A stretch of DNA of 64,000 nt from Bacteroides fragilis (GCA_945889005.1 CAMDBI010000014.1:1-64000); one strand, 5' to 3'. Shown: positions 27,437-38,124, counted from the stretch's first letter. Made by a program: numbers and translations. The notes: generated from the sequence alone by a model not told the origin.

Positions 27437-30400
27437 ATGAACAACAAAACAAACAACGAACTACAGGTATACTACGAGATATCAATGGCTATTGGCAATA
27501 GCCTCGATCTGGTTGAGATGCTCAAAGAGAGCTTGTTGGTATATATGAGTAAACTCAATTGTATTGCCTGCTCAGTTTTCAATATCAAGAAAAGTAAATC
27601 TGGTTTCAAAACATTGACCAATGTTTTCTCGATCCCTTATACCATCGAAATTCTCGAACCATTTAAAAATGCCATTGAACTTATTCCCGAAAAAATTTCG
27701 AGCGAACAATGGGCTCTTCTAATTAAAACCTTGCCCATTTGCAAAGAAATTGACAACAATAGGTTTATGCACATTATGTGCCTACACGAATTTGGTTTGC
27801 TCGTATTGATACGAAACACCAAACCTCTTGAGAATAAAATAGTATTAGCACTTGAGGAGCTCAACAATAAACTGGCAAAAGCCGCCATTGCATGTATACA
27901 AAAACAAGCATTGGTTGAAAGCGAAATGAAGTATAAAAACCTTACAGAGTTATTGCCCGAAATGATATGCGAAACAGACCTTTTGGGAAATATCGTTTAC
28001 GCCAATCATTACTCCTTAGAAAAAATGGGATACTCGTACGATGAATTAAATAAAGGCATTAACATTGTTCAACTCTTTATTCCAAGCGAACGTGAAAAAG
28101 CATATGAAAATTTTTTAAAGGTTCTTCATAATGAAAGTCATAATCCAAAAGAGTATAATATTATAAAGAAAAACGGTGAAATATTTAATGGAGTTGTATA
28201 CACAAACCCAATATATGAAAATGGTAAAATATCGGGTATCAGAGGAGTAATGATCGATATTACCGAACAAAAAACTTATGAAAAACGACTTAAAGAAAAC
28301 TCCGAACGACTCGAAATGGCTCTTATTGGAAGCGATTCGGGTATGTGGGACTGGAATATTGAAACCGGTGAAGTGTATTACAACGATCGATGGGCTACCA
28401 TGCTAGGATACCAACCCGATGAAATAGACAATAACCTTTCGGTATGGGAAAATCTAATACACCCCGACGATAAATGGCATACCAATCTTATACTAGAGAA
28501 ACATCTTAAAGGCGAATCGCCCATTTACCGTAACGAGCATCGTATGCTTTGCAAAGATGGTTCGTGGAAATGGATACTCGATACCGGCATAGTTACCGAA
28601 CGAAACAGTACAGGCAAGGCTTTGCGTGCTGTAGGTACACATACCGATATAACTCAACTCAAAGAATACGAACACAAACTCGAAGATAATCTGGTTCAAC
28701 AGGAGTATCTATCGGAAATAGCCATTAACTTAAACTCAATTAAAGATTTTAAAACAAAAATAAATAACGTTTTACATATACTTGGCGACAATACCGACGT
28801 TAGCCGGGTATATATTTTCGAAGACAATCCCGATGGCCTTTCGACCAACAATACATTCGAATGGTGCAACTCAGATATCGAACCTCAAATCGATAATCTT
28901 CAAAACATCCCCTATGAAATTATTCCTTCGTGGCGAAAAATAATTGAAGAAAAAGGACTTATTTTTAGTCAGGACATACATTCATTACCCAATGATCTGC
29001 GCGAAATACTCGTACCTCAAGGAATATTATCGATAGTTGTTTATCCTTTGTATATAAAAGGAGCATTCTTTGGCTTTATTGGTTTCGACGAGTGCAAGCG
29101 TAAACGCGAATGGTCCAAAACAGAACTTCATTTATTAAGAACCATTTCGGGAATCATTTCTAATGCTTACGAACGATTGTCGGTCGAAAATTCGCTGCGA
29201 GAAAGTGAAGCCACCAACAAAGCCATTGTAGCTGCATTGCCCGATATGCTCTTTCACCTCAACAACCAGGGAATACTAATTAATTGTAATTTTATAAAAA
29301 GCGATATCGATATTTTCGACGAATTGCGCATTCACAAAAGTATACATCACGTGTTCCCGAAAGCATTGGCCGAACCGCTTATGAATGGGATAAATACATG
29401 TATCGACGAAGGTGCCTGTTTATTCACCTTTCAATTGGTACTCGAACTGCGTAAATCATATTTCGAGGCTCGCTTGTCGCGCATCAACGACAAAGAAGTA
29501 ATTGCAATTTTCAGAAATATTACAAAAAGCATTCAATACGAAGAAAACCTTCGAATTGCAGCCGAAAGAGCCGAACAAGCCAACCAAGCAAAGAGCGAGT
29601 TTTTGGCAAACATGAGTCACGAAATTCGCACCCCTATGAATGCTATTTTGGGATTTAGCGAATCGCTTTTTCACAAAATATCGGACGAAAATCACAAAAG
29701 AATGCTCAAATCGGTGCTTACAAGCGGAAACGTTTTGTTGTCGCTTATTAATGACATTCTCGATATGTCAAAAATTGAAGCCGGACGCATGGAAATAGAC
29801 CTTCAGCCGGTCGATCTAAAATTAATTGTGAAAGAAATTAAACAAATTTTTTCTGAAAAAGCCCTAAAACGCAATTTATCGTTACAAACCATAATAGAAG
29901 AACAATTTCCCGATCAACTCGTTTTGGACGAAATTCGAATTCGTCAAATTTTACTCAATCTGGTGGGCAATGCCATCAAGTTTACCGAAACTGGATTTAT
30001 TCAAATTGGTATTTTTTTCGAAAAAACTTCAGAACAATCGGGCAATCTACGTTTAAGTGTCGAAGACAGTGGGATTGGAATACCCGAATCGCAACAAGAG
30101 CTTATTTTCGAAGCATTCAGACAACAAAGCGGTCAAAGTAACCGAAAATACGGAGGAACAGGACTTGGACTGGCTATTACCAAAAAATTAATTGAAAAAA
30201 TGAATGGTAATATTAGCCTTAACAGTAAGCCCGAACAAGGTTCTACTTTTACAATAACCATCGACAATATTGAGTTCAGTAATTCGCCAAAAAAAATAAA
30301 TGAATATGAAAATGATCCGGAAGAAATTATTGTTTTCGATAAAGCACTGATAATGATTGTTGACGATACCAAAACCAACATTCAAGCCATCGAAAACCTT

Positions 30401-31048
30401 ATTGACAACGATAAAGTCTCGTATCTCGAAGCCGAAAATGGCGAAATAGCACTCGAAATCTTGAACCATCACAAACCAGATGTAATTCTGATGGATATGA
30501 AAATGCCCGGTATGGATGGCTTTGAAGTAAGCAAACAAATTCGAAACAACATACAAACTAAAGACCTTACTGTAATTGCATTTACAGCATCGGTTTTCGA
30601 ATCGAAACGCCTTCAAAACAACGAATTGTTCAACGGTACTTTATTTAAACCAGTTAGCAAACGACAACTTTTTAATGAACTAAAAAAATTTCTGACCTAT
30701 AAAGTTGTTACATCTGACGATATTATAAACGACAAACCTTCAGAAATAATACTGTCTGACGAAGAAATTGAAAGAATTCCTCAATTGGTTAATGAGCTTC
30801 GCGAAAAGCACATTCCTGCATGGGAACAAATAAAAAACAAACTGCTAATTTTCAAAATTGAAGAATTCCTTACCCAATTGACCATTACAGCCGATATGTA
30901 TTCAATAGAACCATTAAACCAATACGTCCGCAATTTAAAATCATCGATCGATATGTTTGACCTCGAAAATATAGAAAATAGCATAAAACACTTCCCCGAT
31001 CAGATAGACCAATTGGAAGAAATATATAATAACCACAAAAAAAAATAA
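27437..31048 (+). CDS. GAF/PAS hybrid histidine kinase with receiver domain
   Basis: A 1203-residue cytoplasmic hybrid kinase without membrane segments. Order: GAF-like N-terminus (about 1-150), PAS (170-280), PAS_3 (290-415, [17 protein letters not shown]), GAF (425-585), weak PAS (590-690), HisKA with phosphorylatable histidine in [10 protein letters not shown] (near 725), HATPase with intact N, G1 (DSGIGIP) and G2 (GGTGLGLAI) boxes, then a receiver domain with [12 protein letters not shown] (Asp near 1020). A 120-residue helical tail after the receiver resembles an Hpt bundle but lacks the HxLKG motif. It is 4 bases from the next gene in an operon of receivers. Confidence 0.92.
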   Translation: MNNKTNNELQVYYEISMAIGNSLDLVEMLKESLLVYMSKLNCIACSVFNIKKSKSGFKTLTNVFSIPYTIEILEPFKNAIELIPEKISSEQWALLIKTLPICKEIDNNRFMHIMCLHEFGLLVLIRNTKPLENKIVLALEELNNKLAKAAIACIQKQALVESEMKYKNLTELLPEMICETDLLGNIVYANHYSLEKMGYSYDELNKGINIVQLFIPSEREKAYENFLKVLHNESHNPKEYNIIKKNGEIFNGVVYTNPIYENGKISGIRGVMIDITEQKTYEKRLKENSERLEMALIGSDSGMWDWNIETGEVYYNDRWATMLGYQPDEIDNNLSVWENLIHPDDKWHTNLILEKHLKGESPIYRNEHRMLCKDGSWKWILDTGIVTERNSTGKALRAVGTHTDITQLKEYEHKLEDNLVQQEYLSEIAINLNSIKDFKTKINNVLHILGDNTDVSRVYIFEDNPDGLSTNNTFEWCNSDIEPQIDNLQNIPYEIIPSWRKIIEEKGLIFSQDIHSLPNDLREILVPQGILSIVVYPLYIKGAFFGFIGFDECKRKREWSKTELHLLRTISGIISNAYERLSVENSLRESEATNKAIVAALPDMLFHLNNQGILINCNFIKSDIDIFDELRIHKSIHHVFPKALAEPLMNGINTCIDEGACLFTFQLVLELRKSYFEARLSRINDKEVIAIFRNITKSIQYEENLRIAAERAEQANQAKSEFLANMSHEIRTPMNAILGFSESLFHKISDENHKRMLKSVLTSGNVLLSLINDILDMSKIEAGRMEIDLQPVDLKLIVKEIKQIFSEKALKRNLSLQTIIEEQFPDQLVLDEIRIRQILLNLVGNAIKFTETGFIQIGIFFEKTSEQSGNLRLSVEDSGIGIPESQQELIFEAFRQQSGQSNRKYGGTGLGLAITKKLIEKMNGNISLNSKPEQGSTFTITIDNIEFSNSPKKINEYENDPEEIIVFDKALIMIVDDTKTNIQAIENLIDNDKVSYLEAENGEIALEILNHHKPDVILMDMKMPGMDGFEVSKQIRNNIQTKDLTVIAFTASVFESKRLQNNELFNGTLFKPVSKRQLFNELKKFLTYKVVTSDDIINDKPSEIILSDEEIERIPQLVNELREKHIPAWEQIKNKLLIFKIEEFLTQLTITADMYSIEPLNQYVRNLKSSIDMFDLENIENSIKHFPDQIDQLEEIYNNHKKK

Positions 31049-31052
31049 TACC

Positions 31053-31553
31053 ATGAGCACAAATTATATGGATGCCACCGTATTGGTAGTAGACGACAAC
31101 ATTGAGAATCTCAATGTTGTAGGTAGTATTTTCAAAAATATTGGTTTCAAACTGGCATTTGCTACCGGAGGTAAAGATGCCATCGATATTCTAGAAAATA
31201 CTCATATCGATCTTATACTTCTCGATATTATGATGCCCGGGATGGATGGTTTCGAAACCTGCACCTTGATTAAAGAAAATCAGAAATGGAAAAATATTCC
31301 CATTATTTTTCTTACAGCCAAAACCGAAACAGAAGATATCGTTACAGGCTTTCTTTCGGGCGGAGTCGACTATTTGACCAAGCCCTTCAAAAAAGAAGAA
31401 CTCATGTGTCGGGTAATGAATCATCTCGAACTTAAAAAATCGAGGGAAATTATTCAAAAACAAGCTGAAGATTTACGCGAAGCAAACCGAACAATACTCG
31501 GTTATATGCACCAATTGAGTCAATTTGTTGGAAATAAACACGAGAAAAAATGA
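31053..31553 (+). CDS. Stand-alone receiver protein with helical tail
   Basis: A 166-residue receiver domain with a complete active site: VVDDN, phosphoacceptor in LILLDIMMPGMDG, T in IFLTAK and K in LTKPFKK. The last 45 residues are charged helix (REIIQKQAEDLREANRT), probably a coiled coil for dimerisation, and there is no DNA-binding or enzyme domain. The gene lies 4 bases after the hybrid kinase and its stop overlaps the next start (ATGA). It probably acts as a phosphate shuttle or as an adaptor for a kinase. Confidence 0.9.
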   Translation: MSTNYMDATVLVVDDNIENLNVVGSIFKNIGFKLAFATGGKDAIDILENTHIDLILLDIMMPGMDGFETCTLIKENQKWKNIPIIFLTAKTETEDIVTGFLSGGVDYLTKPFKKEELMCRVMNHLELKKSREIIQKQAEDLREANRTILGYMHQLSQFVGNKHEKK

Positions 31554-32698
31554 AAAACGAAGAATCGACCATTTTGATTGTAGATGACGAAAAAGCCAAT
31601 ATTCAAGTATTGGGCAATATTTTAAATCGTTATAATTACAAAATTGCAGTAGCTCACAACGGTATCGATGCAATTGCAATTGCATCGGACATTTTACCCG
31701 ACCTTATAATGCTCGATGTTATGATGCCGGGTATCGATGGTTTCGAAACTTGTCGAAGACTCAAGGCAGACCCAATACTTAATTGTATACCCGTATTATT
31801 TATCACAGCATTAGACAATGCTGAAGAAATAATTAATGGTTTCGAATTGGGAGCTGTCGACTACATTATTAAACCTTTCAATAGTAAAGTTTTAATATCA
31901 CGAATACGCACCCATTTGCTACTTCGTAAAAAAAGTGAAGAGTTGGAAAGAATAAATGCTACTTTAGAAGAAAAGGTAGCCCTTCGTACATCGGAACTCG
32001 AAGCAGCCAACAAAGAACTCCAAAAACTCGACGAAATGAAGTCGGAGTTTCTGTCTATTATAAGTCACGAAATTAGAACTCCTCTTAATGGTATTATGGG
32101 GTTTACAGAACTTATTAAAATAAACTTTAAAGACGAGTCCATAAATCATTATATCGAAGCATTGAACAAAAGTGCCAAACGTCTCGAACGCTTTTCGGTC
32201 AATGCTCTGAATTTTACTTTTCTCAAAAGCGGAAAATATTTCCTCGATCTTTCAAATGTAAATATTAGTCAATTAATAAAAGAAGTTATTGAGAAAACAC
32301 AAAAACAGAGCAATAAACAAAATGTCAGTTTTAATTTTAATTGTATAGATGATATTTTTGTAAAAGCCGACAAGAAATTACTTAAAACATGCGTTCAAAG
32401 TATTGTAGACAATGCCATCCGTTTTTCGCCTCAAGATGCCGAAATAACAATTTCGGGCGAACTAGCAAACAATCAGTTGCACATTAAATTTAGCGACCGA
32501 GGTTCGGGTTTTTCGCCAAAAGCGCTTGAGAGTTTGTTTAAGGCCTTTTCTCCGGGCGAACAATTTTTTAACGAGAACGAAGGAATGGAATTGGCATTAA
32601 GCAACCTCATTATGCATGCTCACAATGGACATATCCAAGTTCGCAATCTCGACTCTGGTGCCGAAGTAAGTATGGTGTTTAATTTAAAACAACAATAA
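31550..32698 (+). CDS. Receiver-histidine kinase with altered ATP-binding G2 box
   Basis: A 382-residue protein: receiver (1-125, LIMLDVMMPGIDG), coiled-coil linker (125-165), HisKA with H in ISHEIRTPLNG (near 171) and a HATPase domain. The N box (VDNAIRF) and G1 box (SDRGSGFSP) are present, but the G2 box, normally GxGLGL, reads NEGMELALSN. That change should weaken ATP binding or phosphotransfer. It starts inside the stop of the previous receiver gene (ATGA) and ends 2 bases before the next one. It may be a pseudokinase that works as a phosphate-dependent scaffold. Confidence 0.9.
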   Translation: MKNEESTILIVDDEKANIQVLGNILNRYNYKIAVAHNGIDAIAIASDILPDLIMLDVMMPGIDGFETCRRLKADPILNCIPVLFITALDNAEEIINGFELGAVDYIIKPFNSKVLISRIRTHLLLRKKSEELERINATLEEKVALRTSELEAANKELQKLDEMKSEFLSIISHEIRTPLNGIMGFTELIKINFKDESINHYIEALNKSAKRLERFSVNALNFTFLKSGKYFLDLSNVNISQLIKEVIEKTQKQSNKQNVSFNFNCIDDIFVKADKKLLKTCVQSIVDNAIRFSPQDAEITISGELANNQLHIKFSDRGSGFSPKALESLFKAFSPGEQFFNENEGMELALSNLIMHAHNGHIQVRNLDSGAEVSMVFNLKQQ

Positions 32699-32700
32699 TC

Positions 32701-33201
32701 ATGGAAAAAATTATTTTAATAGTCGACGACAATACCGAAAATCTTCGTGTATTGGGCAATATTCTTAAAGAAAACAATTACAAAATTGCGGTTGCCAAAA
32801 GTGGAATCGATGCTCTATCGTTGCTCGAAGGCATAAAACCAGTACTCATCTTGCTCGATGTAATGATGCCCGAAATGGATGGCTACGAGGTTTGCCAAAA
32901 AATTAAACAAAACCCTAGCATAGCCAATATACCCATTATTTTCCTTACGGCAAAAACAGAGCATTCCGACATTATAAAAGGTTTTGAAGCAGGTGGGGTC
33001 GATTACATAACCAAACCTTTCAACTCGCACGAATTGCTCGTAAGAGTCAAAACACATAAAGAACTTTTCGAAGCTCGCGAAACCATTAGACTTCAAGCCG
33101 AACAGCTTCAAATTTACAGCGATTTTCTCGAAACACGACTCTCGACCCACAAACACGAAATAAATAAGCTTCGCGAACGACTCGACATTATAAATAAATA
33201 A
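32701..33201 (+). CDS. Stand-alone receiver protein with helical tail
   Basis: A 166-residue paralogue of the receiver at 31053: VDDNTEN, LILLDVMMPEMDG, FLTAKTE and TKPFNS are all intact. The C-terminal 45 residues are a coiled-coil tail (LQAEQLQIYSDFLETRLS to INKLRERLDII). Its start is 2 bases after the previous stop and the next gene starts 4 bases after its own stop. No output domain is present. Confidence 0.9.
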   Translation: MEKIILIVDDNTENLRVLGNILKENNYKIAVAKSGIDALSLLEGIKPVLILLDVMMPEMDGYEVCQKIKQNPSIANIPIIFLTAKTEHSDIIKGFEAGGVDYITKPFNSHELLVRVKTHKELFEARETIRLQAEQLQIYSDFLETRLSTHKHEINKLRERLDIINK

Positions 33202-33205
33202 GAAT

Positions 33206-34318
33206 ATGGAAACTCCCGAAAAAATCCTCATTTGCGACGATTTGAACGAAAACCTTCAAATACTTGCACGTATATTGATCGAAAACGGCTACGAAGTTTC
33301 GCTCGCCCGACATGCAAACGAAATGATGGATTTGCTCGCAGACTATTTCCCCAACCTAATATTGCTCGATGTAATGATGCCCGACATCAATGGTTTCGAA
33401 GCGTGCCGAAGCCTTAAGCTTGATAGTCGTTACAAAGATATACCCGTTATTTTCATCACTGCTAAAATTGAGACCGACGACATTGTAGAAGGATTTCAGT
33501 CGGGAGGCGTCGATTACATTACCAAACCTTTCAAAGCATCAGAAATGTTGGTACGTGTCCGAAATCACCTCGATTTGCAAAAATCAAAAAAAACAATTGA
33601 AAATCAAAGTATTGAACTTCAAAAACTGAATCATACAAAAGATCAGATTTTTTCTATTATAAGCCACGACATGCGTACACCACTGGCTTCGCTCAAAATG
33701 TTGTTGCAGGTATTGCAAAAAGTCGATATCTGCGAAAAACAAGACTTTGTGCGCGAAACCCTTTGCTTGATCGATGCTTCGGCCGATGAAACTTACCAAC
33801 TGCTCGACAATTTACTCATTTGGTCAAAAAGCCAAATGGGCAGGTTAACAGTTTCGCCCGTTCGTTTTAGCCTTGTTAATGTTGTAAATAATACTTTAAA
33901 GCTTTTTAGCTTTGCTATTTCGAACAAAAACCTAAAAATAGCTTTCGATGCTCAACAGCCTTATATGTTGGTCGCCGACGAAGAAATGATAAAAACAGTG
34001 ATTCGTAATATTTTGAGCAATGCTATTAAATTCTCACCTATGGGAGAAACAATAAGCATTAGCATTCAATCGCTTGAAAAAGAATTAATTGTTAGCATAT
34101 TGAATAAAGGCAAAGAAATGAGCGAAGAAATAAGTTCAAAAATATTTCTAGATAATGAATTTATTACCACCCCTGGAACCAAAGGCGAAAAAGGAAATGG
34201 ATTGGGAATGAAAATTTGCAAAAAATTTATAGATCTTAACCATGGTTCAATAGGTGTAAACTGCACAAAGGGCACAGGTACTGAATTTTATTTTAAATTG
34301 CCTAACAATCTATCTTAA
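33206..34318 (+). CDS. Receiver-histidine kinase with altered ATP-binding G1 box
   Basis: A 370-residue protein: receiver (1-125; the acidic pair is in ICDDLNEN and the acceptor in LILLDVMMPDING), short linker, HisKA with H in ISHDMRTPLAS (near 153), and HATPase. The N box (ILSNAIKFS) and G2 box (GNGLGMKICKKF) are intact. The G1 box, usually DxGxG, reads LNKGKEMSEE, so the ATP-coordinating aspartate is Asn and the second glycine is Glu. This is the opposite loss to its neighbour at 31550. Last gene of the plus-strand kinase operon, converging with the minus-strand one after 22 bases. Confidence 0.9.
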   Translation: METPEKILICDDLNENLQILARILIENGYEVSLARHANEMMDLLADYFPNLILLDVMMPDINGFEACRSLKLDSRYKDIPVIFITAKIETDDIVEGFQSGGVDYITKPFKASEMLVRVRNHLDLQKSKKTIENQSIELQKLNHTKDQIFSIISHDMRTPLASLKMLLQVLQKVDICEKQDFVRETLCLIDASADETYQLLDNLLIWSKSQMGRLTVSPVRFSLVNVVNNTLKLFSFAISNKNLKIAFDAQQPYMLVADEEMIKTVIRNILSNAIKFSPMGETISISIQSLEKELIVSILNKGKEMSEEISSKIFLDNEFITTPGTKGEKGNGLGMKICKKFIDLNHGSIGVNCTKGTGTEFYFKLPNNLS

Positions 34319-34340
34319 ATATGCAAACTTTCAGTCTTTT

Positions 34341-35435
34341 CTATTTTACATTTGGCAAACTCACATAAAATACCGAGCCTTTTTCTACTTCGCTTTCGAC
34401 CCAAATTTCGCCTTCGTGTTTTTCGACAAATTCTTTGCAGAGCTTTAGACCTAGTCCGGTGCCTGTTTCGTGAGCAGTACCTTCTGTCGAATATTTTTGT
34501 GTAATATCAAATAGTTTACTTGTAATATCAGGCGACATACCAATGCCGGTATCTGATACGGTAATTGTAACATGATCGTCAGCGCGATCAGCAAATATAT
34601 CGATGCGTCCTCCCGATTGTGTAAATTTCAATGCATTGGAAACAAGATTGCGAATCACTGTTTTAATCATATTGGCATCGGCATCTATTGGAAAAGCTTC
34701 GTTTAATAAATTGTTGATACTTATATTTTTATTTAGTGCACTGGGTGCCAGTATTTCAATTGTCTCATTACATAATTCATTAAAATCTAATTCTTTGGGT
34801 TCAAATGGTAACATTCCCGATTGAGAACGCACCCACATAAGCAACTCGTCCAATAAACTATAAGTGTTTCGAGCCGATTTGTCGATATAGCCCAATTGCT
34901 TTTCGATACGGTCAATATCGTATTTCCGCAAGTTGCGCAACAACAATTCTAAATAACCAAAAATAATATTAAATGGACCTTTCAGATCGTGTGCCAATAT
35001 AGACATAAAGCGATCTTTATCGGAATTGAGCTTTTGCAATTCTAGTCTTTGTAATGAAATTGTAAGATGTGTTTTTACCCGAGCCAACACCTCTTCTGCC
35101 TGAAAGGGTTTATTGATATAATCGACACCGCCTGTGTTTAATGCTTTAACAATATCGTTGGTTTCGTTTAAGGCACTAATGAATATTACCGGTATTTCTT
35201 TCAAGCCCTCTTTAATTTTCAGACGTCGACAAACCTCATATCCATCCATATCGGGCATCATAATATCGAGCAAAATAAGATCGGGTTGTTCTTTCTCTGC
35301 TACTTGTAATGCCAATGCACCGTTTGGAACCGGGCGAACTTTATAGCCATTGTTCTTCAGAATATCGCCTAACACTTTCAAATTGGCAGGTATATCGTCG
35401 ACGATTAGTATATTTGAAATTCTATCTTTTGCCAT
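34341..35435 (-). CDS. Receiver-histidine kinase
   Basis: A 364-residue protein: receiver (1-125, LILLDIMMPDMDG, FISALNE, NKPFQ), linker, HisKA with H in LAHDLKGPFN (near 148), and a HATPase with intact N (LVSNALKF), G1 (SDTGIGMSP) and G2 (GTGLGLKL) boxes. It appears to be the active counterpart of the plus-strand receiver-kinases. It is encoded 4 bases downstream of the PAS hybrid kinase, in a minus-strand operon that mirrors the plus-strand one. Confidence 0.92.
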   Translation of the reverse strand: MAKDRISNILIVDDIPANLKVLGDILKNNGYKVRPVPNGALALQVAEKEQPDLILLDIMMPDMDGYEVCRRLKIKEGLKEIPVIFISALNETNDIVKALNTGGVDYINKPFQAEEVLARVKTHLTISLQRLELQKLNSDKDRFMSILAHDLKGPFNIIFGYLELLLRNLRKYDIDRIEKQLGYIDKSARNTYSLLDELLMWVRSQSGMLPFEPKELDFNELCNETIEILAPSALNKNISINNLLNEAFPIDADANMIKTVIRNLVSNALKFTQSGGRIDIFADRADDHVTITVSDTGIGMSPDITSKLFDITQKYSTEGTAHETGTGLGLKLCKEFVEKHEGEIWVESEVEKGSVFYVSLPNVK

Positions 35436-35439
35436 TGTT

Positions 35440-38124
35440 TTATGCTTTTTTACTAAATATTAATTGCAAATATTCATAATTATAATTTCTTGCATGTTCC
35501 ATAAGTTGCTCAGCAAGTGCCATATTGGTTTTCTCTATACTTTTTATGAGTTCTATTAACAAATCGAGATCGGCAACCGAAATCGCTTCCTGCATTTGAA
35601 ATAACAATTGTTCAGGGAGTTTCGACAAATCTGATTCTATTAAATATTCGTTGTTTGTATATCGATCTTGAAATTCAGGTTTTACTTGTTCTTCGTATAT
35701 ATAACTTATTCCTAACACCTTACCTATTATGCCAAACATTTCATTTTCTCTAAACGGTTTTCTGATATAACCCTGCATTCCCAAAGAATAAACTTTTTTC
35801 TGTTCATCTTCATAAGTACTGGCAGTAAGAGCTATTATCGGAGTGTTCTTTCCTTTCTTGGTGAGTTTGATTTTACGGGTTGCTTCATAGCCATCCATTA
35901 TGGGCATGCGCATATCCATTAAAACGAGATCGGGACTCCATTGTTCAAATTTTTGAAATGCATCTTCTCCATTTACGGCTTCGTTTGTTTCGAAACCAAC
36001 CATTTTGAGTAGGTTAACAGCTACTTTAAGGTTTTCCTCTTTGTCGTCGACTACCAATATTTTATAAATTTTATCTTTACTATCGACACATATAACTTGT
36101 TTATTATTTTTCTCTTCAGCCTCTTCGTATATACCTTCTTTAATTTCCACATCAAAAGTAAATAATGAACCTTTTCCCACTTTACTCGAAACATTAATAT
36201 TGCCGCCCAAAAGGATAGCCAGTTCGCGACTCAAGGCAAGACCCAAACCGGTACCACTTCCTTTGTTGATACCCGAACTGGTTTGTACAAAATGCTTAAA
36301 TAAGTTTTTTATTTCTCCTTCGGGTATTCCGGGTCCAGTATCTTGAACCTCTACCACTAGCTTACTTGTTTCATCGTCGATTTTAAGCACATGCGAGTGA
36401 ATAGAAACAGCACCCTTTTCTGTAAATTTTATTGCATTACCAATAAGATTAACAAATATCTGACGCAATTTACTGTTATCTACCACTATAAAGCGTGGTA
36501 GTTTGCTCGATGTTTTAAATATAAATTGTATGTTTTTGGATTGAGCTCTTTCCTTAAATATAATTTTTATATCTTCCAAAAGCGAGTATAAATCGGTATT
36601 TGTTGGATTTAGAACCACCCTGCCCGCTTCAACCTTCGAAAGTTCTAATATGTCGTTGATCAAATCTAGCAGATGTTCACTGGCGCGTATTATTGATGTA
36701 TTATATTCTCTAAGCGATTCGGACAATTGTTTGTCGCGATTCATTAATTGCGAAAAACCAATAATGGCATTGAGGGGTGTTCGAATTTCGTGGCTCATAT
36801 TTGCCAAAAACATGCTCTTCGATTTATTTGCTATTTCGGCTTGTGTAGCCATTTCCTGAGCTTTAGCAGTTGCTTCTTCGGCACTAAACAAAGCCATATC
36901 GAGTTCCAGGTTTTTCAATTCTATTTGTGATGTATAATTCAAGAGCTTTTCCTCGGTTTGTATTCGTTCTGATATATCGTTTACAAAATTTAAGGTCGCC
37001 GGCTTACCATCCCAATCAATAATAACACCGCTCATTTCAATCCAACAAACACTTTCATCATTTTTTTTAATTCTTACTTGATATCGTTGATCAACCTCTT
37101 CGCCATTTATGCGTTTTATATAATTTAATTGAACCAATTCCTGATCTTCGGCATAAATTAAATCTAAAAAAGAAACTTTCAATAGATACTCTTCTGTACG
37201 CCCAGTAATTTCCAATATTTTCGGATTAATAAATTTTAAAAATCCATCTTGTAAAACCAAAATACCTTCGTTAGCTGTATCTACCAATTGAAGATAACGA
37301 TGCTCGTTTTCACGAAGTTTTTCTTCAGCAATTTTATGCTCAGTAATATCTAAAAATATGGTGGCAAATTTGCCATATTCGGGCGAATAAGAGCTTACTT
37401 GGTAATGTTTATCTAACTCGCGGCTATAATTCTCGAAATTTATAACTTTGCCTGTCAAAGCAACTTCACCATAGGCTTCAATCCAGTACGACTCTGTATT
37501 GGGCAAAACCTCCATGCTTGTTTTACCAATTAAATCAACAGCTTTTAGTCCTGTCATTTTTTCGAATGCAGGGTTTATTTCCAAAAAACGATAATCGATG
37601 GGTTTTCCTTTTTCATCTAAAATAATTTCATGTAAAGCAAAACCAACTATTAGATTTTTAAATAAATGCCGATAATTCTTTTCGCTTTCTTGAATTGCTT
37701 TTTCGGCTTGTTTTCGGTCACTAATGTCGTGGTAGTTGATCAATATACCTCCAATATTTGGATCGTTTATTAGATTGGTTGCTGTTAATTCTATGGGTTT
37801 GTAGGTTCCATCTTCGCATTTGTAATTACATTCAATGGTTCTAACCGACAATTCTTTCTGCATAAGTTCCATAAAAACCCGCATAGCCATTTCCTGGTCG
37901 TCGGGGTGAATGTTATTAAATCCGTTTTTGCCAATTAACTCCTGGGGTTTCCATCCAAACCATTTTTCAATATTTGGACTCTTGTATTTCATAAGTCCAT
38001 CTGCTCCAATAATTCCAATTACATCGGAAATATAAGACACCATTGCACTATGTCGTGCATCGTTTATTCGAAGGGTCTGAATAAGCTGAATGAGTTCTTC
38101 CTTTGACTTTTGATTGTCGTCCAT
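35440..38124 (-). CDS. PAS-rich hybrid histidine kinase with receiver domain
   Basis: An 894-residue cytoplasmic hybrid kinase. Three PAS domains (about 25-140, 155-275 and 285-395) precede a coiled coil, HisKA with H in [11 protein letters not shown] (near 443), HATPase with intact N, G1 (DTGPGIP) and G2 (GTGLGLAL) boxes, a receiver with LVLMDMRMPIMDG (near 733), and a short helical tail without an Hpt histidine motif. ATG at 38124 (MDDNQKSKEELIQL) is chosen over an in-frame TTG at 38154. First gene of the minus-strand operon, followed by the receiver-kinase at 34341. It pairs a large sensor kinase with a receiver-kinase, as in the plus operon. Confidence 0.92.
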   Translation of the reverse strand: MDDNQKSKEELIQLIQTLRINDARHSAMVSYISDVIGIIGADGLMKYKSPNIEKWFGWKPQELIGKNGFNNIHPDDQEMAMRVFMELMQKELSVRTIECNYKCEDGTYKPIELTATNLINDPNIGGILINYHDISDRKQAEKAIQESEKNYRHLFKNLIVGFALHEIILDEKGKPIDYRFLEINPAFEKMTGLKAVDLIGKTSMEVLPNTESYWIEAYGEVALTGKVINFENYSRELDKHYQVSSYSPEYGKFATIFLDITEHKIAEEKLRENEHRYLQLVDTANEGILVLQDGFLKFINPKILEITGRTEEYLLKVSFLDLIYAEDQELVQLNYIKRINGEEVDQRYQVRIKKNDESVCWIEMSGVIIDWDGKPATLNFVNDISERIQTEEKLLNYTSQIELKNLELDMALFSAEEATAKAQEMATQAEIANKSKSMFLANMSHEIRTPLNAIIGFSQLMNRDKQLSESLREYNTSIIRASEHLLDLINDILELSKVEAGRVVLNPTNTDLYSLLEDIKIIFKERAQSKNIQFIFKTSSKLPRFIVVDNSKLRQIFVNLIGNAIKFTEKGAVSIHSHVLKIDDETSKLVVEVQDTGPGIPEGEIKNLFKHFVQTSSGINKGSGTGLGLALSRELAILLGGNINVSSKVGKGSLFTFDVEIKEGIYEEAEEKNNKQVICVDSKDKIYKILVVDDKEENLKVAVNLLKMVGFETNEAVNGEDAFQKFEQWSPDLVLMDMRMPIMDGYEATRKIKLTKKGKNTPIIALTASTYEDEQKKVYSLGMQGYIRKPFRENEMFGIIGKVLGISYIYEEQVKPEFQDRYTNNEYLIESDLSKLPEQLLFQMQEAISVADLDLLIELIKSIEKTNMALAEQLMEHARNYNYEYLQLIFSKKA

